16,584 nucleotides of DNA. Source: Bdellovibrio sp. GTDB taxonomy: Bacteria > Bdellovibrionota > Bdellovibrionia > Bdellovibrionales > Bdellovibrionaceae. The stretch lies in assembly GCA_017745015.1 (NCBI GenBank), contig JAGIAF010000025.1, forward strand, positions 1-16,584, given 5' to 3'. Below are positions 1-8,476 of this stretch, in pieces. How positions within the stretch are numbered: the first letter of the stretch is position 1; each line of letters begins with the position of its first letter. The notes under the pieces are model-generated. The model was not told the origin of the DNA and did no database searches. It worked only from the letters and a program-made list of their open reading frames with translations. Made by a program: the position numbers and the translations under genes.

Positions 1-414
1 GTACAAAACCTTCTTGAGAACTTCCAAACGTTGAGTGACGAGATCAAAAAACGCGAAGGCGCGATCAAAGGTCGTATCGATGCGAAGAAAGACGAAAAAA
101 TCGAACAAGCTTGGGAAAAATACCAAGAGATCGTAAAAGTCTTGAGCGCTTCTGAAGAGAAACTGGAAAAAGAAGTGAACAGCACAATTGAAAAAATCAA
201 AAAGTCTGCTGACACTCTTGAAAAGAACATCCAAGTCGCCAAGAAAAAAGCCATCGTGCAAAAAGCAAAACTTGAAAAAGCGCTTTTCAAAAAAACGATG
301 ACTTCAAAAAAGAAAGCTTCTGCAAAAGCAAAAGTAACTACGAAAAAAGCGACTGCGAGAACTACAAAAAAAGCTACTCGCAAGACGACTAAGAAGGCTT
401 CTCGCCGCGCTTAA
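1..414 (+). CDS. Coiled-coil protein with histone-H1-like Lys/Arg-rich tail (5' end outside window)
   Basis: The reading frame is open from base 1 to the TAA at 412-414, giving 137 visible residues, so the true start lies upstream. An in-frame TTG at 31 is probably just an internal Leu codon. The first two thirds are charged and helical (many Glu/Lys, no Pro or Gly runs), as in a coiled coil. The last 35 or so residues are almost only Lys, Ala, Thr, Arg and Ser, with repeated TKKA and TTKKA units, ending KKASRRA. Such tails occur in bacterial H1-like and AlgP-like DNA-binding proteins, so binding to DNA or another polyanion is a reasonable inference. No histone fold, HU or enzymatic motif is visible. 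The lysine-rich composition is low in complexity, so family-level homology is uncertain. A hairpin follows the stop. Confidence 0.75.
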   Translation, partial: VQNLLENFQTLSDEIKKREGAIKGRIDAKKDEKIEQAWEKYQEIVKVLSASEEKLEKEVNSTIEKIKKSADTLEKNIQVAKKKAIVQKAKLEKALFKKTMTSKKKASAKAKVTTKKATARTTKKATRKTTKKASRRA

Positions 415-433
415 TTGTTTCATTCTGAGACAG

Positions 434-462
434 ATATCAGTAGGGTCCTGCCCTACTGATAT
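434..462 (+). terminator. Perfect 12-bp hairpin after the Lys-rich gene
   Basis: ATATCAGTAGGG (434-445) pairs perfectly with CCCTACTGATAT (451-462) around the 5-nt loop TCCTG. It starts 19 nt after the preceding stop codon. No T-run follows, so it is not a canonical intrinsic terminator. It could protect the 3' end, terminate with help from Rho, or be an operator-like palindrome. Confidence 0.45.
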
Positions 463-670
463 TACAAGATTCCTTATATAGTAATCCGAACATTACACAT
501 ATCTTTAACAGGATCTTATATACTCGTTCTCCCCGGCAGTAGTGACCTCATCTCAATTTGATGGATTCAAGGTATTATTGCATCTTCTCCATCGTACTTA
601 AGCCCTAATAAATCCAAACCGATAGGTCTCCTAAGAGAATTTCTTAACGATTTTTTAACAGGGACGTACT
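463..670. other. AT-rich intergenic leader of the fibre gene
   Basis: About 208 nt without a convincing ORF. It contains several TATA-like stretches (for example around 475-480 and 517-524), but none has a -35 box at a proper distance, so I do not call a promoter. A weak 6-bp inverted repeat, GATGGA/TCCATC, lies around 560-594. The region ends with an AGGGA Shine-Dalgarno-like sequence at 660-664, 6 nt before the fibre ATG. Confidence 0.4.
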
Positions 671-3600
671 ATGGGAATCGGCAGAAAAATCGGAATCACA
701 TTTGTAGCGACCCTACTCATGTTCGCTACATCGGTAACCTGGGGTGCACCCCAACGCCTCACCTATCAAGGGCGGATCGTCGCTACGGATGGAACTCCCC
801 TTGAGTACAACGACACAAGTTTTAGATTTCAAATCACTTCCTCTGATGGCACTTGCATCCTTTATTACGAACAACGCGATCACGTAAATCTTCAAAACTC
901 GAATGGCATCTTCGACATCTCTATTGGTGACGGCACTGTGACTTATGCTGTAGGTGGCGCTAATAAATTGTCCGACTCCTTTATCAATGGCGTAACTTAC
1001 GCGTGTTACGGCAGTGGTAACTGGCTTGCCACTTCAACTTCCGAGCGCCTTTTGAAAGTCAGCTTTAATGATGGTAACGGCTGGAAAGAAATTACCCCTG
1101 CCAACGTGATCCGTTCTGTTCCTTTTGCAATGAGCGCTTACAGTGCGCAAACGATCGCAGATAAAACTATTAATGACATCGTTCTTAAATCCACACTGCC
1201 GGCCGCTTGTATTGCTGGACAAGTTTTGACTTGGAACGGTTCTGCCTTCGTCTGCACCGCTGACGCGACTGGTGTCGGTACTATCACGGGTGTCACAGCC
1301 GGCAGCGGTCTTACGGGTGGCGGCACAACAGGTGCGGTATCTCTGGCACTTACTACGACAGGTGTTTCTGCTGGCACCTATGGTTCAGCCACGCAAATTC
1401 CAACATTTGCCGTAGATGCTCAAGGCCGTATCAGCTCCGTCACTCCGGTGACAATCACCGGTACAACTCCGGGTGGTTCTGCGAGTGGTGATTTAACGGG
1501 AACTTATCCTGGCCCAACAATCACAACGGGTGCTGTTACCAGCGCAAAAATTCTTGATGGTACTATTGTTGGTGCCGACATGGATTTCACGGGCACAAAC
1601 ACTGCGACTACAAATTTAGTCATGAAAGATTCATCTGGAAAGTTCACGAATTTTGCCTGCGCAACGGCCGGTCACGTTGCCACTTGGACAGTCGCCGGTT
1701 GGGCCTGTCAGGCGCCTGCGACAACGGGCTTGCCATTAAGTGGCGGTACCATGGCTGGCGACATCGACATGAATGGCAATAACATCACCAACATCGGCTA
1801 TATGACGATGTTGCCAAGTAAGAGTCTTCATCTTTCAAACAACGCTTCAGACCCAACAGGCTTAACAAATGCTGATAAAGGTAAAGTTTGGTTCAACTCC
1901 ACATCTAACGAAGTAAAATATTGGAACGGCTCTTCGGCAGTAGCCGTAGGCTCTACAGGAGCCGCAGTAACCTCCCTCACTGGCGATGTCACCGGCTCTG
2001 GCCCTGGTGCTACAGCAACAACAATCGCTGTAGGTGCTGTGACAAGTTCAAAAATTCTTGACGGCACTATCGTGGCCGCAGATATGGACTTTACGGGTGT
2101 TGCCTCTTCATCAGCAGGAATCGTGATGAAGGATGCCTCTGGTAAATTCATCAGCGCGACTTGTTCTTCTGCTGGAGATGTTGCGACTTGGACCGCGAGC
2201 GGTTGGGCCTGCCAAGCTCCAGCAGACTTGCCTTGGTCAAAAATCACCTCCGGAACTCCAACCACGTTATCTGGATATGGCATTACTGATGCCGTTAAAA
2301 ATGGTGGCGGAACTCCAAGTATTACGACGGGAACTTCAGGAGCAAAACCGGCAACCGGTGCATCCGGCGCAATCTATATTGAAACTGATACGCAGTACGT
2401 TTACTCGGGCACGGGATCAGGTTGGCTGACTATCGGCGGCTCACCTGCTGGCGTCACCGCCCTTACAGGTGATGTCACAGCAAGTGGCACCGGCTCTGTT
2501 GCGGCAACGATCGCCAATAGCGCCGTCACCAATGCCAAAATGGCGAACATGGCCGCCTACACTTTAAAAGGTAACAACACGGGCTCTTCTGCTGTACCAA
2601 CCGATGTCACCATCACAAGCTTACAAGGTACAACCGCCTCGACATTCGCTGCAGGCAATGACTCGCGCATCACCGGCGCTCTTCAATCAGGTGCTGCAGC
2701 TGGTGGAGATTTAACGGGGACTTATCCAAATCCAACGATTGCTGCCAATGCAATTACAACTGGAAAAATTGCCTCGTCCACTATTCTTGGTACGAACATG
2801 AATTTCACTGGTGTGAATGCCGGAACGACAAACATGGTTCTTAAAGATGCCACTGGTAAATTCTTTGACTTCGGCTGCTCTACGGCAGGGCATGTTGCAA
2901 CTTGGACCGTAGCAGGTTGGGCTTGTCAGGCGGTTACCGTGACAACCTCTAGCTTTGGTTCTCAAACGCAAAATACATTCTTGGCAGCCCCCAATGGTTC
3001 CGATGGCAATCCCACATTCAGAACAATTGCCTCTGCAGATTTGCCCCTTACGGGTGCCTCTGGCGCTTATATTAATGGTGGCAATTCCTTTGGTTCAGCG
3101 GCGACAATTGGTACGAATGATGCCAATAGCTTCGCCTTCAAAACTGCAGGCAATACAAGAGTGACGATCAATGCGTCTGGACAAATGGGTCTTGGTGCGG
3201 CTCCTTCAACAACGTCTCTTTTCGAAGTGGCGAAACAATCGTCTGGTTATGGCATGACGATCTCTGCTCCGGCAGCTGGTTGGATCGCAAATGACTGGCG
3301 CATCGGTGGCGTACAAAAAGCTGTGATGGGTGTTTCCAATGGCGGAACTTTCTTCGGTTCCTCTTCAGATGCAGCCAATGACTTTGTTATCGAAACAAGT
3401 TCGAGCAATTTAATCTTTGCCACGGGCAGCTCGGAAAATATGCGTTTGAGTACGTCAGGCACTCTCGGAATCGGTACGATTGCTCCGTCAGCGAACACGA
3501 AACTTCATGTGGTGGGAACTATCGTCGCAACTCCTAATTCCATTGCATCAGGTGCCGCAGTCAACTTGGCTTCAAGTAACACCAGCGTCCTAGCCTCTGT

Positions 3601-3829
3601 GGGTGGAACTTCAATTACTCTTTCAAATATGGTTCATGGTGGTAACTACACATTGGTCATTCAAGATACGACCTCAAGAACTTACACGTTCTCTGGTTGC
3701 AATACTTCAAAGTTCTTGCCGCCAAATGGCCCGACCGTTTCTGGTTCGTGGTCAACTTATAACATTCTCACGCTTTATAACGGCGCAACTTATGACTGCG
3801 TGATCACTTGGGCGACAGGATATCAATAA
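671..3829 (+). CDS. Secreted phage-tail-fibre-like repeat adhesin (Bdellovibrio mosaic fibre type)
   Basis: 1052 residues, ATG with AGGGA 6 nt upstream. Residues 1-26 are a Sec signal peptide ending near TWGA. An N-terminal domain (about 27-160) starts with the QRLTYQGRI motif. The shaft holds Gly/Thr/Ser-rich phage-fibre repeats (GDLTGTYPGPTI, GDVTGSGPG). Three near-copies of one module lie at 273-348, 438-517 and 679-754, each with two Cys exactly 16 positions apart (C330/C346, C498/C514, C736/C752); a related pair is C180/C195. Around 390-425 is a KGKVWFNSTSNEVKYWN segment, and around 930-955 a LGIGT...KLHVVG motif, both common in fibres. The last 100 or so residues look like a separate tip domain. 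Known biology: Bdellovibrio encodes many chimeric trimeric fibres (MAT proteins) used in prey recognition. Membership here is inferred from architecture. The stop overlaps the next start, so the two are probably co-translated. Confidence 0.82.
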   Translation: MGIGRKIGITFVATLLMFATSVTWGAPQRLTYQGRIVATDGTPLEYNDTSFRFQITSSDGTCILYYEQRDHVNLQNSNGIFDISIGDGTVTYAVGGANKLSDSFINGVTYACYGSGNWLATSTSERLLKVSFNDGNGWKEITPANVIRSVPFAMSAYSAQTIADKTINDIVLKSTLPAACIAGQVLTWNGSAFVCTADATGVGTITGVTAGSGLTGGGTTGAVSLALTTTGVSAGTYGSATQIPTFAVDAQGRISSVTPVTITGTTPGGSASGDLTGTYPGPTITTGAVTSAKILDGTIVGADMDFTGTNTATTNLVMKDSSGKFTNFACATAGHVATWTVAGWACQAPATTGLPLSGGTMAGDIDMNGNNITNIGYMTMLPSKSLHLSNNASDPTGLTNADKGKVWFNSTSNEVKYWNGSSAVAVGSTGAAVTSLTGDVTGSGPGATATTIAVGAVTSSKILDGTIVAADMDFTGVASSSAGIVMKDASGKFISATCSSAGDVATWTASGWACQAPADLPWSKITSGTPTTLSGYGITDAVKNGGGTPSITTGTSGAKPATGASGAIYIETDTQYVYSGTGSGWLTIGGSPAGVTALTGDVTASGTGSVAATIANSAVTNAKMANMAAYTLKGNNTGSSAVPTDVTITSLQGTTASTFAAGNDSRITGALQSGAAAGGDLTGTYPNPTIAANAITTGKIASSTILGTNMNFTGVNAGTTNMVLKDATGKFFDFGCSTAGHVATWTVAGWACQAVTVTTSSFGSQTQNTFLAAPNGSDGNPTFRTIASADLPLTGASGAYINGGNSFGSAATIGTNDANSFAFKTAGNTRVTINASGQMGLGAAPSTTSLFEVAKQSSGYGMTISAPAAGWIANDWRIGGVQKAVMGVSNGGTFFGSSSDAANDFVIETSSSNLIFATGSSENMRLSTSGTLGIGTIAPSANTKLHVVGTIVATPNSIASGAAVNLASSNTSVLASVGGTSITLSNMVHGGNYTLVIQDTTSRTYTFSGCNTSKFLPPNGPTVSGSWSTYNILTLYNGATYDCVITWATGYQ
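1487..1714 (+). repeat. Fibre module copy 1 (residues 273-348)
   Basis: In-frame module running from GDLTGTYPGPTI through AKILDGTI and DMDFTG to the cysteine pair C330/C346 and GWACQAP. It shares AKILDGTIV, DMDFTG, VMKD.SGKF and VATWT..GWACQAP with copy 2. Confidence 0.75.
1982..2221 (+). repeat. Fibre module copy 2 (residues 438-517)
   Basis: Second in-frame copy, GDVTGSGPG through SSKILDGTIV and DMDFTG to C498/C514 and GWACQAP. The Cys spacing is identical to copies 1 and 3, while the loop between DFTG and VMKD differs, as expected for shaft modules with variable surface loops. Confidence 0.75.
2705..2932 (+). repeat. Fibre module copy 3 (residues 679-754)
   Basis: Third in-frame copy, GDLTGTYPNPTI through NMNFTG and VLKDATGKF to C736/C752 and VATWTVAGWACQA. 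It is closer to copy 1 at both ends (GDLTGTYP, STAGHVATWTVAGWACQA). A shorter related repeat (GDVTASGTG, residues about 600-655) lies between copies 2 and 3. Confidence 0.75.
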
Positions 3830-4749
3830 TGAAAATCTTGCTTCTGTCGCTCTTATTTCCACTTGCATCCCTTGCTCAGTTAGGACTTCAAACTGGTGCA
3901 CTGCTTGATTCCGGCACCACCGGTGGTCGCTGTGTGCCTGCTTATAAGTCCGCTTGGCTTCCTCAAAATAATTCTGTCGCCGCTCTTTGGCATTTAGATG
4001 GTACTGTCGGTAATGTTGCCAATGCCTCAGTTTTACCTTCGGGATTCACGGGAGGTCCCACTCTGACAGCAACCATGGCTGGCACTAACTTGAGTTATGC
4101 GAATTCCTCCGTTACCAATTTACGCCAAATCATCACCGGCAATGGCAATGCCAATGATATTATCAAAGCTACAAACAATACGGATCTTGCAGATCTTCCG
4201 GCATTAACGGTCAGTATGTGGGTCAACATGGCTTACCCTTCTGGTTCGAATCAACGACTGTTTTATAAAAGCGATGACAATGGCACACGAGGATATTTCT
4301 TTGTTTTTCGTACCGATGGTTCTCTTGATTTTCGTAAAGTCCATAGCACCACAAATATGGAACGCCAAGGATGCCCAATTTCTACAACATATTGGTCTTC
4401 AAAAACTTGGCATCACATTGTGATCACCTGGGACGGAACTTCCAATTACACGGGCCTTAAATATTATCTCGACGGAACAGAACTCACATTCAATGTCGCC
4501 GACACTCGATTCACAGGCACTTGCAATAACCAAGCAACTTATGGCGGCTACACCACAGGAACCAATGGCGCCGGGGGCTTCAACCTCGATACTGGCTATC
4601 CTTTCATTCTTTTCGGCGTCCCTGCTTCATCCGGGTCCAATCCATCTTCAGCGTCCCTGACCGGAAGTATGGATGAGGTCATTATTTGGAATAAAGCTCT
4701 TACTTCGACGGAAGTAGACACTCTCTACAAACATCAAAAGTGCAATTAG
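3829..4749 (+). CDS. Secreted LamG / concanavalin A-like lectin-fold protein
   Basis: 306 residues from the ATG at 3829, which shares its A with the TAA of the fibre gene (TAATG). AGGA at 3817-3820 is 8 nt upstream. An in-frame TTG at 3808 would only place extra residues before the signal peptide, so I reject it. The signal peptide MKILLLSLLFPLASLA is cleaved near residue 16. From about residue 50 (AALWHLDG) to the end, the protein has the LamG/LamGL jelly-roll pattern: LTVSMWVN, TWHHIVITWDG, KYYLDG and the closing GSMDEVIIWNKALTSTEVDTLY. LamG domains usually bind glycans or other proteins. No catalytic glycanase residues are apparent, so a lectin or structural role is more likely. The overlap with the fibre gene suggests coupled translation and perhaps a physical partnership with the fibre, which is inference. 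Confidence 0.8.
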   Translation: MKILLLSLLFPLASLAQLGLQTGALLDSGTTGGRCVPAYKSAWLPQNNSVAALWHLDGTVGNVANASVLPSGFTGGPTLTATMAGTNLSYANSSVTNLRQIITGNGNANDIIKATNNTDLADLPALTVSMWVNMAYPSGSNQRLFYKSDDNGTRGYFFVFRTDGSLDFRKVHSTTNMERQGCPISTTYWSSKTWHHIVITWDGTSNYTGLKYYLDGTELTFNVADTRFTGTCNNQATYGGYTTGTNGAGGFNLDTGYPFILFGVPASSGSNPSSASLTGSMDEVIIWNKALTSTEVDTLYKHQKCN

Positions 4750-4750
4750 A

Positions 4751-4784
4751 CGAAGGACACGGCGGGCATTGCCCAGCCCCTTCG
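4751..4784 (+). terminator. Hairpin after the LamG gene (weak terminator candidate)
   Basis: CGAAGG (4751-4756) pairs with CCTTCG (4779-4784), and inside it GGGC (4764-4767) pairs with GCCC (4771-4774) around ATT. It starts 2 nt after the LamG stop. No T-run follows, so termination would be inefficient or Rho-assisted, and read-through into the next gene is possible. Confidence 0.35.
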
Positions 4785-4806
4785 GTCTCGGATATTATTA
4801 TCCCAG

Positions 4807-5460
4807 ATGACGACCAAACTTCTCCGGATCGTGTTGAAGTACTTCGCGATCTTCTTATTAACATTGTGTGTGACGGGCCTCGGCGCCTTGAGCGTGGCTT
4901 CGTACTACGGCATTTCGCAGCTCCATGAGCAAATGCCAAAGGACCACAATTTGGGAGCGGTTGCAAAAATCAGCGAAGGCTATCTGAAAGAGCTGGAAAC
5001 CTTCGATTCCCTATTTGCCCAAGTTCAGGGCAAAAAAATGCCAGCTCTTTGCTCGACAATCTGCAACCCGGTAGGACTCGATCAGGAAGAACTCATCAAC
5101 GGGAAAACCGATTATTTAGAAAGCTACTACAAGGAAACGGGAAACAAGGCGTTCAAAGACCCGTTATTCCGCTTCAAACTTGAGCAAATGTCGCTGGTTT
5201 CTCGCACGCTGCCTCCGTCAGTTCGCTCCGTCGTGAACGATATTTTGAAAGAGGAGGGTCGAGACCAACGAAATAAATTATGGTTGGCTGTTCGTCTGGA
5301 AACCTCCGTTTTGATGAGTCTTCCAGGCCTTTCTTCCCGGCTACAAACGTTTAAAGAGCACTCAGAGCAATTGGAGCAACTTCGCACGATGATTAAAGCC
5401 TGTCACACAGGCACAAGTCCGAAGAAAATCTCCTCCCAATGTGAATCCCTGCAAATTTAG
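4807..5460 (+). CDS. Membrane-anchored protein of unknown function
   Basis: 217 residues with an ATG start; I see no good Shine-Dalgarno sequence, so the start is likely but not certain. Residues about 9-33 form one hydrophobic helix after a short positively charged end (MTTKLLR), typical of a signal anchor. There is no lipobox at a suitable place. The remainder is hydrophilic, mostly helical, and predicted to be periplasmic. It holds four Cys (C82, C86, C199, C212) that could form disulfides. No enzymatic motif is recognised. The gene begins 57 nt after the LamG gene and ends 107 nt before gcvP. It could be read through from the fibre unit, but nothing links its function to either neighbour. 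Confidence 0.65.
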   Translation: MTTKLLRIVLKYFAIFLLTLCVTGLGALSVASYYGISQLHEQMPKDHNLGAVAKISEGYLKELETFDSLFAQVQGKKMPALCSTICNPVGLDQEELINGKTDYLESYYKETGNKAFKDPLFRFKLEQMSLVSRTLPPSVRSVVNDILKEEGRDQRNKLWLAVRLETSVLMSLPGLSSRLQTFKEHSEQLEQLRTMIKACHTGTSPKKISSQCESLQI

Positions 5461-5567
5461 AGTATAATCGGCATATTGCTTTGCATTAGCGGCCTCGCAC
5501 CAGAATTAGCCAACACTTTAATCAAAACACCGCCTGTGCTAGGCTCCTTAGCGTTATTGAGGTGTAC

Positions 5568-8438
5568 ATGAAAATCGACGATTTATCTCCTAGAAATGAG
5601 TTCATTCCACGCCATATTGGCCCAAGCGATTCCGACGTCCAAGAGATGTTGAAGGTTCTTGGTTTTTCTTCTTTGGATGAACTTGCAGACAAAGTTATTC
5701 CTTCTCAAATCCGTACCCCGCACGGCTTTGAAGGTGTGGGTCCTGGTGTTTCTGAATTTGGTTTATTGAACCACTTGAAATCCATGGTTTCGAAAAACAA
5801 AGTTTTCAAAACTTATATCGGCATGGGTTTCCACGACACAATCACACCAACGATCATTCAAAGAAACATCTTTGAAAATCCAGTGTGGTACACAGCCTAC
5901 ACACCTTACCAAGCAGAGATCGCACAAGGTCGCTTGGAAGCTTTGTTGAATTTCCAAACAATGGTTGCTGATCTTACAGGAATGGAAATTTCCAATTCAT
6001 CTTTGTTGGATGAAGGAACCGCTGCTGCTGAAGCGATGTTCATGGCCCACGCTCTTTGCAAAACAAAAGCAAACGCGTTTGTCGTTTCAGACAAAATGCA
6101 TCCTCACGTGATCGAAGTTCTTGGCACTCGTGCTGAGCCTTTGGGTCTAGAGATGATCGTGACGAATCCTGCGACTTACGATTTCGCGAAACCTGCCTTC
6201 GGCGTGTTCTTCCAATACCCTGATACTGAAGGTGCGGTTGAAAACTACGCAGACCTTGCCAAAAAATACCAAGCACAAGGTGCGCACGTCGTGGCTTCTG
6301 TGGATTTGCTAGCGATGACTCTTTTGACTCCTCCGGGAGAATGGGGTGCAGATATCGTTGTGGGTAACTCGCAACGTTTCGGCGTGCCATTGGGCTACGG
6401 CGGTCCTCACGCGGCATTCTTGGCGACAAAAGATTCTTATAAGCGCATGATGCCAGGTCGTCTTGTGGGTGTATCTGTAGACTCTCAAGGCAAACAAGCT
6501 TTGCGTTTGGCTTTGCAAACTCGTGAGCAACATATCCGTCGTGAAAAAGCGACTTCGAATATTTGTACTGCTCAAGTTCTTTTGGCGAACATGGCTTCTA
6601 TGTATGCGGTTTACCACGGACCACAAGGTCTTAAGAAAATCGCGATGCGTGTGAACCGTTTGACAGCGATCATGGCAGATGGTCTTGCGAAACTTGGTTA
6701 CAATGTTTCTAAAGGTGCCTTCTTCGACACGATCACAGTGATCTCTGATAATGCAGCAGGCATCATCGCTCAAGCAGAACAGTTGGAAATGAACTTCCGC
6801 AAGATCAACGACAAAACTGTTGGTATCTCTTTAAATGAGACAACAACTTTGAATGACGTTGAAAAAATCTGGATGGCGTTCAATGGCGGAAAGCCTGCGG
6901 CTTTCGATTGCCACTCTATCGACGACACTTTGAAAAACGAAATCCCGGCGGCTTTGGCTCGTAAATCTGCATTTATGACAAACCCCGTGTTCAACTCTCA
7001 CCACAGCGAGACTGAACTTCTTCGTTACATCCACCATTTGCAAAACAAAGACATCACTTTGACTCACTCAATGATTCCATTGGGTTCTTGCACAATGAAA
7101 TTGAATGCAACAACTGAGTTGGTTCCAGTTTCATGGCCCGAAATCAGCAAACTTCACCCGTTTGCTCCAGTCGCTCAAACTTCTGGTTTGATCGAAATGA
7201 TTAAAGACCTTGAAGCGAAACTTTGCGACATCACGGGCTTTGCAGCGGTAAGCTTGCAACCAAATGCGGGCTCTCAGGGTGAATACGCAGGTCTTCTTGT
7301 GATCCGTAAGTACCACCAATCTCGTGGTCAAGCTCACAGAAACATCTGTTTGATTCCTTCATCTGCACACGGAACGAATCCCGCGTCTGCAGCTCTAGCG
7401 GGTATGCAAGTTGTGGTCGTTAATTGCGACGACTTGGGTAACGTTGAGATCTCTGACTTGAAAGCAAAAGCAGAGCAGCACAAAGACAACTTAGCAGCGT
7501 TGATGATCACTTACCCTTCTACACACGGTGTGTACGAAGAAGGTATCAAAGAGATCTGCGACATCGTTCACGCAAACGGCGGTCAAGTGTACATGGATGG
7601 CGCGAATATGAATGCCTTGGTTGGTATGTGCCGCCCAGGTACTTTCGGTGCTGACGTGTCTCATATGAACTTGCACAAAACATTCGCGATCCCCCACGGT
7701 GGTGGCGGTCCTGGTGTTGGTCCTATCGGTGTCGGCGCGCACTTGAAAGAGTTCTTGCCGAAGCATTCTTTGATTGCTGAAGCAGGTCCTGCAAACGGTA
7801 TCAGCGCAACGACGTCTGCTCCTTGGGGTTCAGCGTCTATCCTTCCGATCTCCTGGTCTTATATCACAATGATGGGTGCTCAAGGTCTTCGTAAAGCGAC
7901 TTTGGTTTCTATCCTGTCAGCGAACTACATCGCGAAGAAGTTGGAAAAAGCTTACCCAGTTCTTTACAAAGGTAAGAGCGGATTTGTTGCCCATGAATGT
8001 ATTATCGACGTTCGTGACATCAAGAAAACTTCTGGCATTGATGTGACTGACGTCGCAAAACGTCTGATCGACTACGGCTTCCACGCTCCAACAATGTCTT
8101 TCCCTGTGGCGGGAACATTGATGATCGAGCCAACCGAGTCAGAGCCAAAGCAAGAAGTGGATCGTTTCATCGATGCTATGCTTGCAATTCGCGGCGAAAT
8201 CACTGCGATCGAATCTGGCAAAATGGACAAAGAGAACAACGCACTTAAAAATTCTCCGCACACAGCGCAGATGATGATGAAACCTGAATGGAATCATCCC
8301 TATTCTCGCGAAGAAGCGGTTTACCCAGTGGAGTGGTTGCGCACGAACAAGTTCTGGCCGGTAGTAGGCCGCGTAGACAACGCCTACGGCGACCGTAACT
8401 TGATCTGCTCTTGCCCAAGTATTGAAGAATATCGCTAA
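5568..8438 (+). CDS. gcvP: Glycine dehydrogenase (decarboxylating), P-protein
   Basis: 956 residues, the usual length of the single-chain P-protein (E. coli about 957). It decarboxylates glycine using PLP and passes the aminomethyl group to the lipoyl arm of GcvH. N- and C-terminal PLP-transferase-like halves are both present. The PLP-binding lysine is K704 in the LHKTFAIPHGGGGPG motif. IPLGSCTMKLN, SSAHGTNPASA and YMDGANMNA are also classic P-protein blocks. I start at the ATG at 5568, with GAGG (5559-5562) 5 nt upstream; an in-frame GTG at 5562 overlaps that Shine-Dalgarno sequence and is unlikely. A strong terminator follows directly. The partners gcvT and gcvH lie 3.9 kb downstream on the same strand rather than adjacent. 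No glycine riboswitch is apparent in the 107-nt upstream gap. Confidence 0.97.
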   Translation: MKIDDLSPRNEFIPRHIGPSDSDVQEMLKVLGFSSLDELADKVIPSQIRTPHGFEGVGPGVSEFGLLNHLKSMVSKNKVFKTYIGMGFHDTITPTIIQRNIFENPVWYTAYTPYQAEIAQGRLEALLNFQTMVADLTGMEISNSSLLDEGTAAAEAMFMAHALCKTKANAFVVSDKMHPHVIEVLGTRAEPLGLEMIVTNPATYDFAKPAFGVFFQYPDTEGAVENYADLAKKYQAQGAHVVASVDLLAMTLLTPPGEWGADIVVGNSQRFGVPLGYGGPHAAFLATKDSYKRMMPGRLVGVSVDSQGKQALRLALQTREQHIRREKATSNICTAQVLLANMASMYAVYHGPQGLKKIAMRVNRLTAIMADGLAKLGYNVSKGAFFDTITVISDNAAGIIAQAEQLEMNFRKINDKTVGISLNETTTLNDVEKIWMAFNGGKPAAFDCHSIDDTLKNEIPAALARKSAFMTNPVFNSHHSETELLRYIHHLQNKDITLTHSMIPLGSCTMKLNATTELVPVSWPEISKLHPFAPVAQTSGLIEMIKDLEAKLCDITGFAAVSLQPNAGSQGEYAGLLVIRKYHQSRGQAHRNICLIPSSAHGTNPASAALAGMQVVVVNCDDLGNVEISDLKAKAEQHKDNLAALMITYPSTHGVYEEGIKEICDIVHANGGQVYMDGANMNALVGMCRPGTFGADVSHMNLHKTFAIPHGGGGPGVGPIGVGAHLKEFLPKHSLIAEAGPANGISATTSAPWGSASILPISWSYITMMGAQGLRKATLVSILSANYIAKKLEKAYPVLYKGKSGFVAHECIIDVRDIKKTSGIDVTDVAKRLIDYGFHAPTMSFPVAGTLMIEPTESEPKQEVDRFIDAMLAIRGEITAIESGKMDKENNALKNSPHTAQMMMKPEWNHPYSREEAVYPVEWLRTNKFWPVVGRVDNAYGDRNLICSCPSIEEYR

Positions 8439-8459
8439 AAAAGGCCTTCGGGCCTTTTT
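8438..8459 (+). terminator. Intrinsic terminator after gcvP
   Basis: AAAAAGGCC (8438-8446), tetraloop TTCG (8447-8450), GGCCTTTTT (8451-8459): a perfect stem with a stable UUCG-type loop and a T-run. It begins at the last base of the gcvP stop codon. The A-tract on the left arm makes it potentially bidirectional. Confidence 0.9.
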
Positions 8460-8476
8460 CGAAAATAGAAGTGATG

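Noticed and set aside
1487..2932. CRISPR or other DNA-level repeat array
   Set aside because: The repeats are in frame, diverged and widely spaced, and are explained by protein modules of the fibre.
3808..3828. TTG start for the LamG protein
   Set aside because: It would put seven residues in front of a normal signal peptide; the ATG at 3829 has a well-spaced AGGA.
5562..5567. GTG start for gcvP
   Set aside because: It overlaps the Shine-Dalgarno sequence of the ATG at 5568, and the family begins there.
6040..6773. Long minus-strand ORFs inside gcvP
   Set aside because: They are shadows of a highly conserved coding region with strongly biased codons, and have no plausible translation signals or domain.
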